Positions 1 to 8,258 of a DNA stretch of 64,000 bases are shown here, piece by piece. Position 1 is the stretch's first letter; each line of letters starts with the position of its first letter. A model generated the notes under the pieces. It did no database searches. It saw nothing but the letters and a program-made list of their open reading frames with translations, and had not been told where the DNA came from. The stretch is from Terrimonas_B sp041743125 (GTDB taxonomy: Bacteria > Bacteroidota > Bacteroidia > Chitinophagales > Chitinophagaceae). Where the stretch lies: contig JBGTNK010000263.1 in assembly GCA_041743125.1 (NCBI GenBank), positions 1 to 64,000 on the forward strand. Reading direction: 5' to 3'. Position numbers and translations under genes: made by a program.

Positions 1-313
1 GAACCCCGACTTCACCACCCAACTCTATTGTTGACATCCCTTTTTTCTTCGCCGTTAACCTGAATACCATGTGGAAGGCTTTTAACACCGGCATTTTCAT
101 TCCATGAAAAATTGTATTGGCTGTTACACTTTCATCATAACTGCACTGTTTGCATTTACGATGGTAACAGGTTTTACCCTTGTAATATTTCCCATGGCCA
201 CATCGACTGCAATTATAACCTTTGCCCCATTTCTGTTTTAATAAATACAGATAACAACTTTCATTATCATAAAATTGCTTCCCAAACTCAATCGCATTTA
301 TCCCTTTAAACAT
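1..313 (-). CDS. IS1595-family transposase, N-terminal part (cut by window edge)
   Basis: The minus strand is open from an ATG at 313 to the window edge, giving 104 residues with no stop. The start reads MFKGINAIEFGKQF. A zinc ribbon follows at about residues 36-64 (CSRCGH, then CYHRKCKQC), then the segment SVTANTIFHGMKMP and a helix-turn-helix-like stretch with KKKGMSTIEL. This order, zinc ribbon followed by (A)NT-(I/L)FH and a KKG(I/M)S helix, is characteristic of the N-terminus of IS1595/ISXO2-like transposases; the catalytic domain would lie beyond the left edge. A perfect 9-bp inverted repeat lies just upstream of the start (314-322 and 345-353). Whether the complete element is intact cannot be seen here. 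Confidence 0.8.
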   Translation of the reverse strand, partial: MFKGINAIEFGKQFYDNESCYLYLLKQKWGKGYNCSRCGHGKYYKGKTCYHRKCKQCSYDESVTANTIFHGMKMPVLKAFHMVFRLTAKKKGMSTIELGGEVGV

Positions 314-353
314 AACTAAATAGTTTAGATCAAATATACTAATATATTTAGTT
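314..353. repeat. 9-bp inverted repeat upstream of the transposase
   Basis: AACTAAATA at 314-322 is the exact reverse complement of TATTTAGTT at 345-353, with 22 bases between. It sits directly before the transposase start codon, so it could be an operator or part of the element's end. A separate 10-bp direct repeat, TAATCCTATA, occurs at 360-369 and 392-401. Neither can be assigned as the IS terminus without the other end of the element. Confidence 0.45.
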
Positions 354-470
354 TTAAGATAATCCTATATTTGGTTTACTCTTGTTCTACCTAATCCTAT
401 AAGTATAAAACATAATAAAATAAATACAGATATAGCAATTCTGCTGCTCAGGGTAACTATCGCATCCCTT

Positions 471-842
471 ATGCTGGTGCATGGCATTCCTAAATTGATT
501 TCATTGGTTTCAGGAAATATTCAATTTCCGGGTCTGTTCGGACTAAGTCCTGAATTATCCCTCTCATTTGCAGTGTTTGCAGAAGTGGTATGTTCCATAT
601 TTATATTCGTAGGGCTAGGAACCCGGTTTGCCGTTATCCCGCTGGTAATTACTATGCTGGTAGCGGTGTTTTTGGTTCATTCTGCTGATCCCTTTGCCAA
701 AAAAGAACTGGCCCTATTGTATCTGCTGCCTTACATTATATTATTTATAACCGGCAGCGGTAAATATTCCCTGGATTATTTATTACAACAGAAATCACTG
801 AGTGCAGATTTCAAAAGGAAACCTGTACCGGTTTCCGTATAA
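471..842 (+). CDS. DoxX family membrane protein, probably 5'-truncated
   Basis: DoxX-type four-helix inner-membrane protein; family members are linked to quinone or thiol redox chemistry but the role here is unknown. The signature HGIPKL at the end of helix 1 is present, followed by three more hydrophobic segments and a polar C-terminus. The ATG at 471 lies inside helix 1. The same frame stays open back to 363 and encodes the missing first part of that helix (ILLLRVTIAS directly before the ATG), but contains no ATG, GTG or TTG. The native start codon therefore seems to be missing, with a transposase gene about 150 bp upstream. Either a near-cognate start is used or the gene was decapitated. 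A strong terminator follows at 859-904. Confidence 0.75.
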   Translation: MLVHGIPKLISLVSGNIQFPGLFGLSPELSLSFAVFAEVVCSIFIFVGLGTRFAVIPLVITMLVAVFLVHSADPFAKKELALLYLLPYIILFITGSGKYSLDYLLQQKSLSADFKRKPVPVSV

Positions 843-858
843 GGATGAATAAAAGATG

Positions 859-904
859 AATTGATCCATACCTGAAAAAATTTGCAGGTATGGATCAATT
901 TTTT
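859..904 (+). terminator. Rho-independent terminator between convergent genes
   Basis: A perfect 16-bp stem (859-874 with 885-900) encloses a 10-base A/T-rich loop and is followed by a T run at 899-904. It lies between the DoxX gene and the convergent LysE-type gene, and may serve both, although the T tail is best in the plus direction. Confidence 0.85.
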
Positions 905-920
905 ATAAGAGGCAACCATA

Positions 921-1667
921 TCAAATTTTTCGGTGATCCTTATGGGTTATTTTATCTATCCCTTCTTCTATCATTCCCATTTGGTCCTGAATTTTTTGTG
1001 CAACTTCTTCAGGATGGTCCAGTTGATGAACAGCATCTTTCTTTTTAAAAATCCGCCAGAGCTGAATTAATGCCGTTGCAGCAAAAATGCCACCGATGAT
1101 CCAGTTCATCACATGCTGGTTATTTCTGATCTTACTTGCAATAAGCAATCCCCCAAAAATAAAAACGCAATTACCTATAAACGTGCCGATACCAATCCCC
1201 ATGATATAAGAATTGTAATGATCTTTCCTGGGCAACAACAGTTTTTTCGTAAATAATACTGTGCTCCATCCAAACCAAAATGGAATTTGTACCGGGTTGA
1301 TGGCACACATCAATGCCCCGAACAAAAAACGATTCATGGATGGAAGACTATCTCTCCTGGCATCTCCGATAGTAGGATGCATGGCTGCATAAAAACTGGC
1401 AATAGCAAGAGCCAGTATAATTAATAAAGTAACCCATTCCAATATCCTGAAAACTTTTTCCTGTTTCCGCACCCAATCCATAGCAACAAGTGAAAGCCTG
1501 ACATATACTATTTCGATAACCAGGGATCCCAAAGAAAAAAGCATAGCAGCGGTAACCGTTTCTTCAATCGAGATCTTCATGGCAAGTACGTTCAGCGTAC
1601 CTAACGGCAACGAACCAAGGAAACTAACAAGCATGCCGGTAAAAAATATTTTCATCAAGTGATGCAT
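921..1667 (-). CDS. LysE family transporter
   Basis: Inner-membrane exporter of the LysE/RhtB type, a family that exports amino acids. The N-terminal helix carries the motif FLGSLPLGTLN, and a second half-motif CAINPVQIPFWFGW occurs mid-protein. Five to six hydrophobic segments are visible, followed by a charged cytoplasmic tail of about 40 residues. The frame can be extended to a GTG at 1781, ten bases after the upstream ATP-grasp gene, but that extra polar leader is unlike the family. I prefer the ATG at 1667; the ATG at 1655 is equally plausible. Same strand as the ATP-grasp gene, so probably co-transcribed with it. Substrate unknown. Confidence 0.75.
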   Translation of the reverse strand: MHHLMKIFFTGMLVSFLGSLPLGTLNVLAMKISIEETVTAAMLFSLGSLVIEIVYVRLSLVAMDWVRKQEKVFRILEWVTLLIILALAIASFYAAMHPTIGDARRDSLPSMNRFLFGALMCAINPVQIPFWFGWSTVLFTKKLLLPRKDHYNSYIMGIGIGTFIGNCVFIFGGLLIASKIRNNQHVMNWIIGGIFAATALIQLWRIFKKKDAVHQLDHPEEVAQKIQDQMGMIEEGIDKITHKDHRKI

Positions 1668-1790
1668 ACGACGAAAATACGAAATGAAGAGTTTGAAATC
1701 AGGATCACCAATTTTACCTAACCAGTAATAAAAACTTAATTTCCCCGCACCCGTCCTCCTGTCAAAAAAACAATCGTTCACGGAAGAAAA

Positions 1791-2831
1791 TCAGTCATAA
1801 TTTTCCAACATCTTAAAATGTTCCCCTGATTTTTTTAAAAAATCCAACCCCCTTTTAAAGGACCAGTAAGGCGTTCCGTTTTTATGATTGTACCGGCTGA
1901 TCCGGTATAAAGCCTTCCAATGGGAAAGTAATACTCCATAGGCTTTCCACAAACTCATTCCACAATCATAAATGTGATTTGGTTCAGCACCACACCCGTT
2001 AAATTCAATAATCTGAAAATTTTTTCCTTCCTTCAGATCATCAACCGAAGTGGTTTTAATATCATACCGGCCGTAATAAAAGGAAGTGTGATGGCTTAGT
2101 TGGTCGAATACCACATGCATTCGTTCATTGATCTCATTATGCAGGTTAGTGAAATGAGCACCGCGGTTATGATTACCAGCATAGGATAAATAAAATATCT
2201 CACCGGGATGAAGGATCCTGTTGAAACGATGTCCATGACGATGTTCCATTTCCTCCATCCTGAACCTGGCACGCGGGTGCTGCTCGGTTAATTCTTTTAA
2301 AGTGGATTTACCATCGCCTTTTACATGAAGAAGTTCCTTTTCAATAAATCCGCTCACTACACCTTTTTGACCAGCCGGATGCCTGTGGTAAAATACACTT
2401 ACTTCTACGGGCAATTCAATCAGATCCTGTACAATATATTCTACGGGTATTCTCTGATGGTATTTCAACAGCTGTTCCTCATTCTCAATTTTCCGGAATA
2501 AAATGCCTTTCATACCCACATCAGGCTTTACTATAAAAGGAAATACAAACCCGGCCTCTTCAATTCTTTTTTTAACTTCTTCAAATGGCCAGTCGTGCAT
2601 GATATATATGGTCCGTGGAACCAGCTCAGCCGGCAATTGGTCATACATTTCTTTTTTGCCCTCTCCTTCAAATCCACCAAAGGCAATGGTGGGATTCGAA
2701 GAACTGAAAAACCACATAGATCGGCTTCGCAAACAATACCAGAACCAAACCGGGCTGATGGGCGCATATAAAACATAAAAATTCCACAGTTCCCATTGGG
2801 TCAATCGTTGAATAATTTTTTTTATCCTCAT
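1791..2831 (-). CDS. ATP-grasp domain protein (D-Ala-D-Ala ligase-like carboxylate-amine ligase)
   Basis: 346-residue protein with an ATP-grasp fold: the nucleotide-binding lysine segment FIVKPDVGMKG near residue 99, the strand/hinge EYIVQDLIELP near 131, and the metal-binding IIEFNGCGAEPNH near 278 with the catalytic Glu and Asn. Enzymes of this fold join a carboxylate to an amine or thiol through an acyl phosphate; the substrate cannot be predicted. Database names for such proteins often say D-alanine-D-alanine ligase, which is only fold-level similarity. It precedes the LysE-type exporter on the same strand, suggesting synthesis and export of a small amino-acid product (inference). A TAnnTTTG box lies ten bases before the ATG. 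Confidence 0.75.
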   Translation of the reverse strand: MRIKKIIQRLTQWELWNFYVLYAPISPVWFWYCLRSRSMWFFSSSNPTIAFGGFEGEGKKEMYDQLPAELVPRTIYIMHDWPFEEVKKRIEEAGFVFPFIVKPDVGMKGILFRKIENEEQLLKYHQRIPVEYIVQDLIELPVEVSVFYHRHPAGQKGVVSGFIEKELLHVKGDGKSTLKELTEQHPRARFRMEEMEHRHGHRFNRILHPGEIFYLSYAGNHNRGAHFTNLHNEINERMHVVFDQLSHHTSFYYGRYDIKTTSVDDLKEGKNFQIIEFNGCGAEPNHIYDCGMSLWKAYGVLLSHWKALYRISRYNHKNGTPYWSFKRGLDFLKKSGEHFKMLENYD

Positions 2832-2840
2832 CTATACAGA

Positions 2841-2848
2841 CAAAAATA
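2841..2848 (-). promoter_or_regulatory. Bacteroidota -7 promoter box for the ATP-grasp gene
   Basis: On the minus strand TATTTTTG matches TAnnTTTG exactly and lies 9 bases before the ATG at 2831. No clear -33 TTTG is visible at the expected spacing. Confidence 0.45.
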
Positions 2849-2998
2849 AGCATGGATAGTCAGGATTGAAAAACAATTCACTCCTGCTTCATTCGATCAT
2901 GATAGTAAAGGCGATTAATTTGGCCCCGGTCCTGAAAAAAAAATTTAAGTGTGTCAAATCACGAAACCCATTAAATTTCTTTAGTCATCGTTTTGCTT

Positions 2999-3006
2999 TA
3001 GATTTG
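2999..3006 (+). promoter_or_regulatory. Bacteroidota -7 promoter box for the CCG-domain gene
   Basis: TAGATTTG matches TAnnTTTG and lies 16 bases before the ATG at 3023, so the transcript would have a very short leader. The -33 element is not obvious. Confidence 0.45.
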
Positions 3007-3022
3007 AAATAAATTCAACTGA

Positions 3023-3802
3023 ATGAATGTTCCTACAGTTGCTGATTTAATGGACAAAGGACAATCACCTGAAATATTGTTTTGGGTTGGATGCGCCGGT
3101 AGTTTTGATCAACGGGCTCAGAAGATCACCAAAGCATTTGTCACCATTTTAGAAAAGGTGGGCATACAATATGCTATCCTGGGCAAAGAAGAAATGTGCA
3201 CCGGCGACCCGGTGCGCAGAGCCGGAAATGAATTCATGTTTCAAATGATGGCTTACCAAAATATTCAGATTCTAAATAATTATAGTATTAAAAAAATTGT
3301 TACTGCCTGCCCGCATTGTTTTAACATATTTAAAAATGAATACCCGGAATTGGGTGGAAATTATGAAGTCATTCATCACTCGGTCTTTCTTCAACAGTTA
3401 ATTGATGAAAGAAAAATAAATCTAAAAGAAGGTGGCGTGTTTAAAGGAAAAAAAATAACCTATCATGATAGTTGCTACCTGGGCCGGGCCAATAATATTT
3501 ATGATGCCCCCAGGAAGGTATTGGAAGCCTTTGACGTGGAATTAGTGGAAATGAAGCGTTGCCGGAGTAAAGGGCTCTGCTGTGGTGCCGGTGGTGCACA
3601 AATGTTTAAGGAAGAAGAAAAGGGATCCACCCGGGTAAATATTGAACGCAGCCATGAGGCTATTAATACGGGTGCTGATATAGTGGCGGCGGCCTGTCCT
3701 TTTTGTAACACGATGATGACGGATGGAGTTAAACTCGCTGAAAAGGAAGATTCCATACAAGTAATGGATATTGCAGAACTCGTCAGCCAATCTATGTTGT
3801 AA
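3023..3802 (+). CDS. (Fe-S)-binding protein with two CCG domains (HdrB/LutA-like)
   Basis: 259-residue protein with two cysteine-rich CCG domains. Repeat one has Cys24, Cys59 and CPHC (96-99); repeat two has Cys151, the paired Cys186-Cys187 and CPFC (225-228). This arrangement binds a non-cubane or 4Fe-4S cluster in heterodisulfide reductase subunit B, GlpC and LutA-type proteins. There is no signal peptide, so it acts in the cytoplasm or at the inner membrane face as an electron-transfer or oxidoreductase subunit. A partner ferredoxin-type subunit is not visible in the window, so the reaction is unknown. About 80 bases separate it from the next gene, which has its own promoter box. Confidence 0.8.
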   Translation: MNVPTVADLMDKGQSPEILFWVGCAGSFDQRAQKITKAFVTILEKVGIQYAILGKEEMCTGDPVRRAGNEFMFQMMAYQNIQILNNYSIKKIVTACPHCFNIFKNEYPELGGNYEVIHHSVFLQQLIDERKINLKEGGVFKGKKITYHDSCYLGRANNIYDAPRKVLEAFDVELVEMKRCRSKGLCCGAGGAQMFKEEEKGSTRVNIERSHEAINTGADIVAAACPFCNTMMTDGVKLAEKEDSIQVMDIAELVSQSML

Positions 3803-3851
3803 TTAAGTTTTACTTTAATTTTTCCACAGGTATTTTGCGTTAACGCCGGCA

Positions 3852-3880
3852 ATTGACTATTTTATTAATCCGTAATTTTG
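3852..3880 (+). promoter_or_regulatory. Promoter with -33 and -7 boxes, near-leaderless
   Basis: ATTG at 3852-3855 and TAATTTTG at 3873-3880 match the Bacteroidota -33/-7 arrangement (starts 21 bases apart). The ATG at 3885 comes only four bases after the -7 box, so transcription would begin at or next to the start codon. Confidence 0.55.
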
Positions 3881-3884
3881 TTTC

Positions 3885-4403
3885 ATGAATTTTGAATTTA
3901 AGCATCTTCTTAACGAGCATTTTCATCCGGGATCCAGAATTTGGATCTACCAGGCTCCAAGGATATTCAATTTAAATGAAGCACTTGAAATTGAAGACAT
4001 CCTCCATGAGTTTGTTTCAAATTGGAAAAGCCATGGCACACCTGTAAAAGGCCAAGCTTATTTATTTTTTGGGCAGTTTATCATTCTGTTAGCCGACGAA
4101 ACCGCAACGGGTGTAAGCGGATGCAGCACGGATAGCTCAGTAAGATTGATAAAGGATATGGAACAACAATTTGGATTAAATCTTTTTGACAGAACCAGCC
4201 TTGCCTTTATCGTTAAGGATAAAGTTCAGTTATTACCTCTTTCACAGTTGCAATACGCAGTTGACAATGGATTTATCAATACCGATACTTTATACTTTAA
4301 CAACCTGGTACAGACAAAAGATGAATTGGAAAATAAGTGGATTATTCCAGTAAAGGAGAGCTGGTTGATTAAGAAAATTTCATTTTCCAATTCAGTATCC
4401 TAA
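3885..4403 (+). CDS. Conserved Bacteroidota protein (often misnamed ABC transporter ATPase)
   Basis: 172 residues, no signal peptide, no membrane segment. The N-terminal part RIWIYQAPRIF and the central ADETATGVSGCSTDSSV with RLIKDMEQQFG match my recollection of a small conserved Bacteroidota family that is frequently labelled ABC transporter ATPase; no Walker A or signature motif is present, so that label is not supported. The central Gly-Cys-Ser/Asp stretch is the most conserved-looking part. Function unknown. It is monocistronic by appearance, with its own near-leaderless promoter, and lies upstream of tRNA-Gly. Confidence 0.7.
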   Translation: MNFEFKHLLNEHFHPGSRIWIYQAPRIFNLNEALEIEDILHEFVSNWKSHGTPVKGQAYLFFGQFIILLADETATGVSGCSTDSSVRLIKDMEQQFGLNLFDRTSLAFIVKDKVQLLPLSQLQYAVDNGFINTDTLYFNNLVQTKDELENKWIIPVKESWLIKKISFSNSVS

Positions 4404-4432
4404 TGATAAAGGATAAACGATGGTAACTATTT

Positions 4433-4504
4433 GCGGCAGTAGCTCAGTGGTAGAGCTTCAGTTTCCCAAACTGAAGGTCGTGGGTTCGATTCCCATTTGC
4501 CGCT
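4433..4504 (+). tRNA. tRNA-Gly(CCC)
   Basis: A complete 72-nt cloverleaf: acceptor GCGGCAG/TTGCCGC with one G-U pair, D stem GCTC/GAGC, anticodon stem TCAGT/ACTGA, loop TTCCCAA giving anticodon CCC, variable AGGTC and T arm GTGGG-TTCGATT-CCCAT. CCA is not encoded. The anticodon arm is extended by extra complementary bases on both sides. Confidence 0.93.
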
Positions 4505-4586
4505 CTCCTTTTGGCGCTCCATTCATTTTTCCCCTCATTTTCAATACTTCGCTGACAGTCTGTCACAGTTTGTGCCCATTAGATTG

Positions 4587-4594
4587 TATATTTG
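4587..4594 (+). promoter_or_regulatory. Bacteroidota -7 promoter box for miaB
   Basis: TATATTTG is an exact TAnnTTTG match, 33 bases before the miaB ATG. A TTTG at 4569-4572 is present but closer than the usual -33 spacing. Confidence 0.5.
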
Positions 4595-4627
4595 CCTCCC
4601 CATAATATTTAGCGCAAATTTTGGCAA

Positions 4628-6118
4628 ATGAGTGAGTTGATAACAATAAAGATGCATGATGAAGCGAAGCAGGGAGAAGCTTATGCCCCAATTACAGACA
4701 ACCCTTCCCAATTCAAAAAGAAATTTTATATAGAAAGTTATGGTTGCGCTATGAATTTTGCTGACAGCGAAGTGGTGGCATCCATCCTGCAAAAGGAAGG
4801 ATTTGGTGTAACACGCCACGTGGAAGAAGCCGACCTCATTTTTGTTAATACCTGCTCTATCCGTGAAAAGGCAGAACAAACAGTTCGTAAACGCCTTACT
4901 GAATTCCGGAAGTTAAAAAAACAAAGACCGGGTACACTGGTTGGCGTATTGGGCTGTATGGCAGAAAGATTAAAAGCCAGGTTTATTGAAGAGGAAAAAT
5001 TGGTAGACATCGTAGTGGGGCCTGACGCATACAGATCTTTACCAGCCCTGATAGAAGAAGCAGACACCGGGCAGAAAGCTATTAACGTCTTACTGAGCAG
5101 GGATGAAACTTATGCGGATATTTCTCCCATCAGGCTTAACAGTAATGGCATTTCGGCCTTTGTCAGCATAATGCGGGGCTGTAATAATATGTGTTCTTTT
5201 TGCGTGGTCCCTTTTACACGGGGCCGGGAACGAAGCCGTGATGCAATAAGCATTGTAAGGGAATGCACGGAACTTTTTGAAAATGGATACAGGGAGATAA
5301 CCTTGCTGGGACAAAATGTTGATTCCTACCATTACGTTGATAATGTTGAAAACGGGGCCGACATGGTACAGGAAGAGAATCCGGCAATGATTAGCGGGCA
5401 ACCCCAAACAGATAAGGCTATCACTTTTGCACGGCTTTTAGAAATGGTAGCACTGATATCGCCTCTTCTCAGGGTTCGCTTTTCCACTTCTCACCCAAAA
5501 GACATTACCGACGATGTGTTACATACTATCGCCAGTTATGAAAACATATGTAATTACATTCATCTTCCGGTACAAAGCGGGTCTAACAGGATTCTTCAAT
5601 TGATGAATCGTACCTACACCCGGGAGTGGTACCTGGCCAGGGTAAACCGAATTTTTGAAATTATTCCCGACTGCGGAATCAGTTCAGATATTATCGCCGG
5701 TTTTTGCACAGAAACAGAGGAAGATCATCTGCAAACGTTGGGTATAATGGAAAGCAGCCATTTTGATATGAGCTATATGTACTTCTACAGCGAAAGGCCG
5801 GGTACACTAGCTCAAAGAAGATATACCGACGATGTTCCCCTTGACGTAAAAAAAAGAAGACTGGCGGAGATAGTGGGACTACAAAACCGTCTTTCATTGG
5901 AAAGCAATAAAAAAGATTTGGGCAAAACATTCAAAGTATTAATTGAGGGAGAAAGTAAGAAAAGTGAAAACCATTGGATGGGCAGAAGTTCCCAGGGCAA
6001 AGTAGTCGTTTTCCCAAAAGATAGTTATCCATATTACAAGGGAGATTATATAGGTGTAAAAATTAAAGATTGCACGCAAGGAACATTACTGGGTAATATA
6101 ATATCCGGTAATTCATAA
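4628..6118 (+). CDS. miaB: tRNA-2-methylthio-N6-dimethylallyladenosine synthase MiaB
   Basis: Radical-SAM methylthiotransferase that adds the 2-methylthio group to i6A37 of tRNA, using two 4Fe-4S clusters. The UPF0004 domain carries Cys40 (ESYGCAMN), Cys76 (NTCSIREKA) and Cys110 (LGCMAERLK); the radical-SAM CxxxCxxC is Cys185, Cys189, Cys192 in GCNNMCSFC, followed by PFTRGRERSR. A TRAM domain occupies the last 60 or so residues. At 496 residues it is longer than many MiaB proteins because of an acidic insert of about 25 residues near 240. First gene of a same-strand block running to secG. Confidence 0.95.
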   Translation: MSELITIKMHDEAKQGEAYAPITDNPSQFKKKFYIESYGCAMNFADSEVVASILQKEGFGVTRHVEEADLIFVNTCSIREKAEQTVRKRLTEFRKLKKQRPGTLVGVLGCMAERLKARFIEEEKLVDIVVGPDAYRSLPALIEEADTGQKAINVLLSRDETYADISPIRLNSNGISAFVSIMRGCNNMCSFCVVPFTRGRERSRDAISIVRECTELFENGYREITLLGQNVDSYHYVDNVENGADMVQEENPAMISGQPQTDKAITFARLLEMVALISPLLRVRFSTSHPKDITDDVLHTIASYENICNYIHLPVQSGSNRILQLMNRTYTREWYLARVNRIFEIIPDCGISSDIIAGFCTETEEDHLQTLGIMESSHFDMSYMYFYSERPGTLAQRRYTDDVPLDVKKRRLAEIVGLQNRLSLESNKKDLGKTFKVLIEGESKKSENHWMGRSSQGKVVVFPKDSYPYYKGDYIGVKIKDCTQGTLLGNIISGNS

Positions 6119-6303
6119 TTAACTGCATACCGTATTCCATCATTAAAAAATCCGGGGACATACAAAAGTTTTCATTCAGCCCATTGTGGTTGAACGCTCT
6201 TATTAAAAAAATTGTTATTACCCTTTGGGTGGCCGGGTGAACCAGGCAGGAATAAAAAAGAGGGGAATTTTAGTTTGAAGAATAATTATAAAAGGTTATA
6301 AAA

Positions 6304-7554
6304 GTGGAAATACAATCAATAAAAAATCGCTTTGGTATCATCGGTAACTCACCTGCATTGAATTATGCTTTGCAGGTAGCAATACAAGTTGCCAATACCG
6401 ATCTTACTGTATTAATAAATGGCGAAAGCGGAGTAGGAAAAGAAGCTTTCTCCATCATCATACATTCTTTATCCAACAGGAAACACAATCCTTTCATTGC
6501 TGTTAATTGTGGCGCCATACCAGAGGGAACCATCGACTCCGAATTATTCGGGCATGAAAAAGGTTCTTTTACCGGCGCCGTTGATTCAAGAAAAGGATAT
6601 TTTGAAACAGTAAATGGCGGAACTATTTTCCTTGACGAAATTGGCGAACTCCCATTGGGAACCCAGGCCAGGTTGTTAAGAGTACTGGAAGCCGGCGAAT
6701 ATATCAGGGTAGGGTCAAGCAAAGTGCAAAAGACGGACGTAAGAGTAGTGGCGGCCACTAATAAGGATCTGCTGCAATTGGTACAGCAAGGTAAGTTCAG
6801 GGAAGATCTTTACTATCGCTTAAGTACCGTACCCATCAGGGTGCCGGCACTTCACGACAGAAAGGAAGATATTCATATTTTATTCCGGAAGTTTGCAGCT
6901 GATTTTGCTGATAAATACAGAACAGCATCCGTTCAACTGGATGACGACGCAAAAAACCTGTTAATTAATTATCCCTGGCCCGGGAATGTTAGGGAATTAA
7001 AGAATATTGCAGAGCAAATTTCAGTTCTTTCACAAGACAAACAGATCAGCGCTAAGGATCTTAATAAATTTTTGAGACCCTATTCCAATAACCGGCTTCC
7101 GGCTTTAACAACACAGCCCGGAGCTGCCCAGGATTTCGGCAACGAAAGAGAAATGCTTTACAAACTTTTTTTTGATATGAAAAAGGACGTAACGGAACTC
7201 AAGAGAATGTTCCTGGAAGTATTACAAAATCCATCCATGGCAACAAAGGATCATGCTTTCATCAACGAAGTAAAAGAATTGAGATCCAAGGATACACACC
7301 AGCCTTTTCTTGTTCCTCAGGTGCAGCACGGTCCCCAGGCCATTCAACCGGGTTCTGTGTCTATTGGTATGGACAATGATATTGACGAGCATGAAGAAAT
7401 TGAAGAGAGCCTGAATATAATGGACAAGGAAAAAGAACTGATCATTAAAGCACTTAAAAAGCATAAAAGCAAGCGAAAAGATGCTGCGCTTGACCTGGGC
7501 ATCAGCGAGAGAACTTTATACAGGAAATTGAAAGAATATGACATTGATGACTAA
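6304..7554 (+). CDS. Sigma-54-dependent transcriptional activator lacking a sensor domain
   Basis: 416-residue bacterial enhancer-binding protein. The AAA+ domain starts within the first 15 residues: Walker A GESGVGKE (41-48), sigma-54 contact loop GSFTGA (87-92), Walker B FLDE (109-112), and WPGNVRELKN further on. A Fis-type helix-turn-helix ends the protein (AALDLGISERTLYRKLKEY). There is no receiver, GAF or PAS domain, so activity must be set by abundance, partners or the 100-residue linker. The start codon is GTG with AAAAGG upstream. It lies between miaB and the lptE-like gene, an order I associate with Bacteroidota chromosomes; its targets are unknown. Confidence 0.88.
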   Translation: MEIQSIKNRFGIIGNSPALNYALQVAIQVANTDLTVLINGESGVGKEAFSIIIHSLSNRKHNPFIAVNCGAIPEGTIDSELFGHEKGSFTGAVDSRKGYFETVNGGTIFLDEIGELPLGTQARLLRVLEAGEYIRVGSSKVQKTDVRVVAATNKDLLQLVQQGKFREDLYYRLSTVPIRVPALHDRKEDIHILFRKFAADFADKYRTASVQLDDDAKNLLINYPWPGNVRELKNIAEQISVLSQDKQISAKDLNKFLRPYSNNRLPALTTQPGAAQDFGNEREMLYKLFFDMKKDVTELKRMFLEVLQNPSMATKDHAFINEVKELRSKDTHQPFLVPQVQHGPQAIQPGSVSIGMDNDIDEHEEIEESLNIMDKEKELIIKALKKHKSKRKDAALDLGISERTLYRKLKEYDIDD

Positions 7555-7591
7555 AAAATATAGCCGGGTAAATAATAGGGAACGTTTACAA

Positions 7592-8146
7592 ATGAAAAAG
7601 CGATTTGTTAATAGGGTATTTCGTATTTCTTATTATGCCCTTATCGGATTCCTCCTGTTTTTTATGGCGGGTGGAAATAGCAGTTGCAGTGTTTATAAAT
7701 TACGAGACGTATCAATACCCGACAGTATACGTTCTGTTAAGGTGAACTTTATTGAAAACAAAGCCCCTTATATTAATCCTCAGTTAAGTCCGCGTCTTAC
7801 TGATAAGCTCCGCCAAAAAATTGTAAGCCAAACCCGCCTTTCGCAAACCAACAATGATAATGCTGATTGGGACATCCGTGGATTTATTTCTAATTATTCT
7901 TTCAGCACTACAGGTATTTCAAGCCAGGGAGGAAACCAACGCGATGTTACTACCAACCGGTTAACCGTTTCAGTACATATTATTCTCAATGACCAAAAAG
8001 GAAATAAGACACAGGAATATGATATAAGCAGGAACTTTGAATTCTCCGCCAATCAATCTATTCAGCAGGCTGAAGCAAGTCTTGGTGATGAAATTATCCG
8101 CGGACTTTCTGATGATATTTTTAACAGGCTTTTTTCCAATTGGTGA
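7592..8146 (+). CDS. lptE: LptE-like LPS-assembly lipoprotein
   Basis: An N-terminal hydrophobic helix leads to a cysteine in NSSCSVYKLRDVSIP, probably the lipidated residue, although the residues before it fit the lipobox only loosely. The mature part resembles the LptE family, which plugs the LptD barrel during LPS insertion in the outer membrane: a VSIPDS strand, a central helix with LSPRLTDKLRQKI, and NRLTVSVHI. An upstream ATG at 7538 would overlap the preceding gene by 17 bases; I prefer the ATG at 7592 because it leaves a normal signal peptide. Symbol by family and context only. Confidence 0.7.
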   Translation: MKKRFVNRVFRISYYALIGFLLFFMAGGNSSCSVYKLRDVSIPDSIRSVKVNFIENKAPYINPQLSPRLTDKLRQKIVSQTRLSQTNNDNADWDIRGFISNYSFSTTGISSQGGNQRDVTTNRLTVSVHIILNDQKGNKTQEYDISRNFEFSANQSIQQAEASLGDEIIRGLSDDIFNRLFSNW

Positions 8147-8258
8147 TTGAACATATAATTATTGTTTTATTTGAAACCAGAAAGCACCTAAGTTCGGGGT
8201 TAAATAAAATATTATTCTGACTCTTTTACCCGATGAAGTATTTTCTTAACTTGTGTTC

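Noticed and set aside
3885..4403. ABC transporter ATPase
   Set aside because: No Walker A, signature or Walker B motif; the name is only an inherited label of the family.
4420..4605. Plus-strand 61-codon frame over the tRNA-Gly gene
   Set aside because: It reads straight through the tRNA and has no protein-like features outside it.
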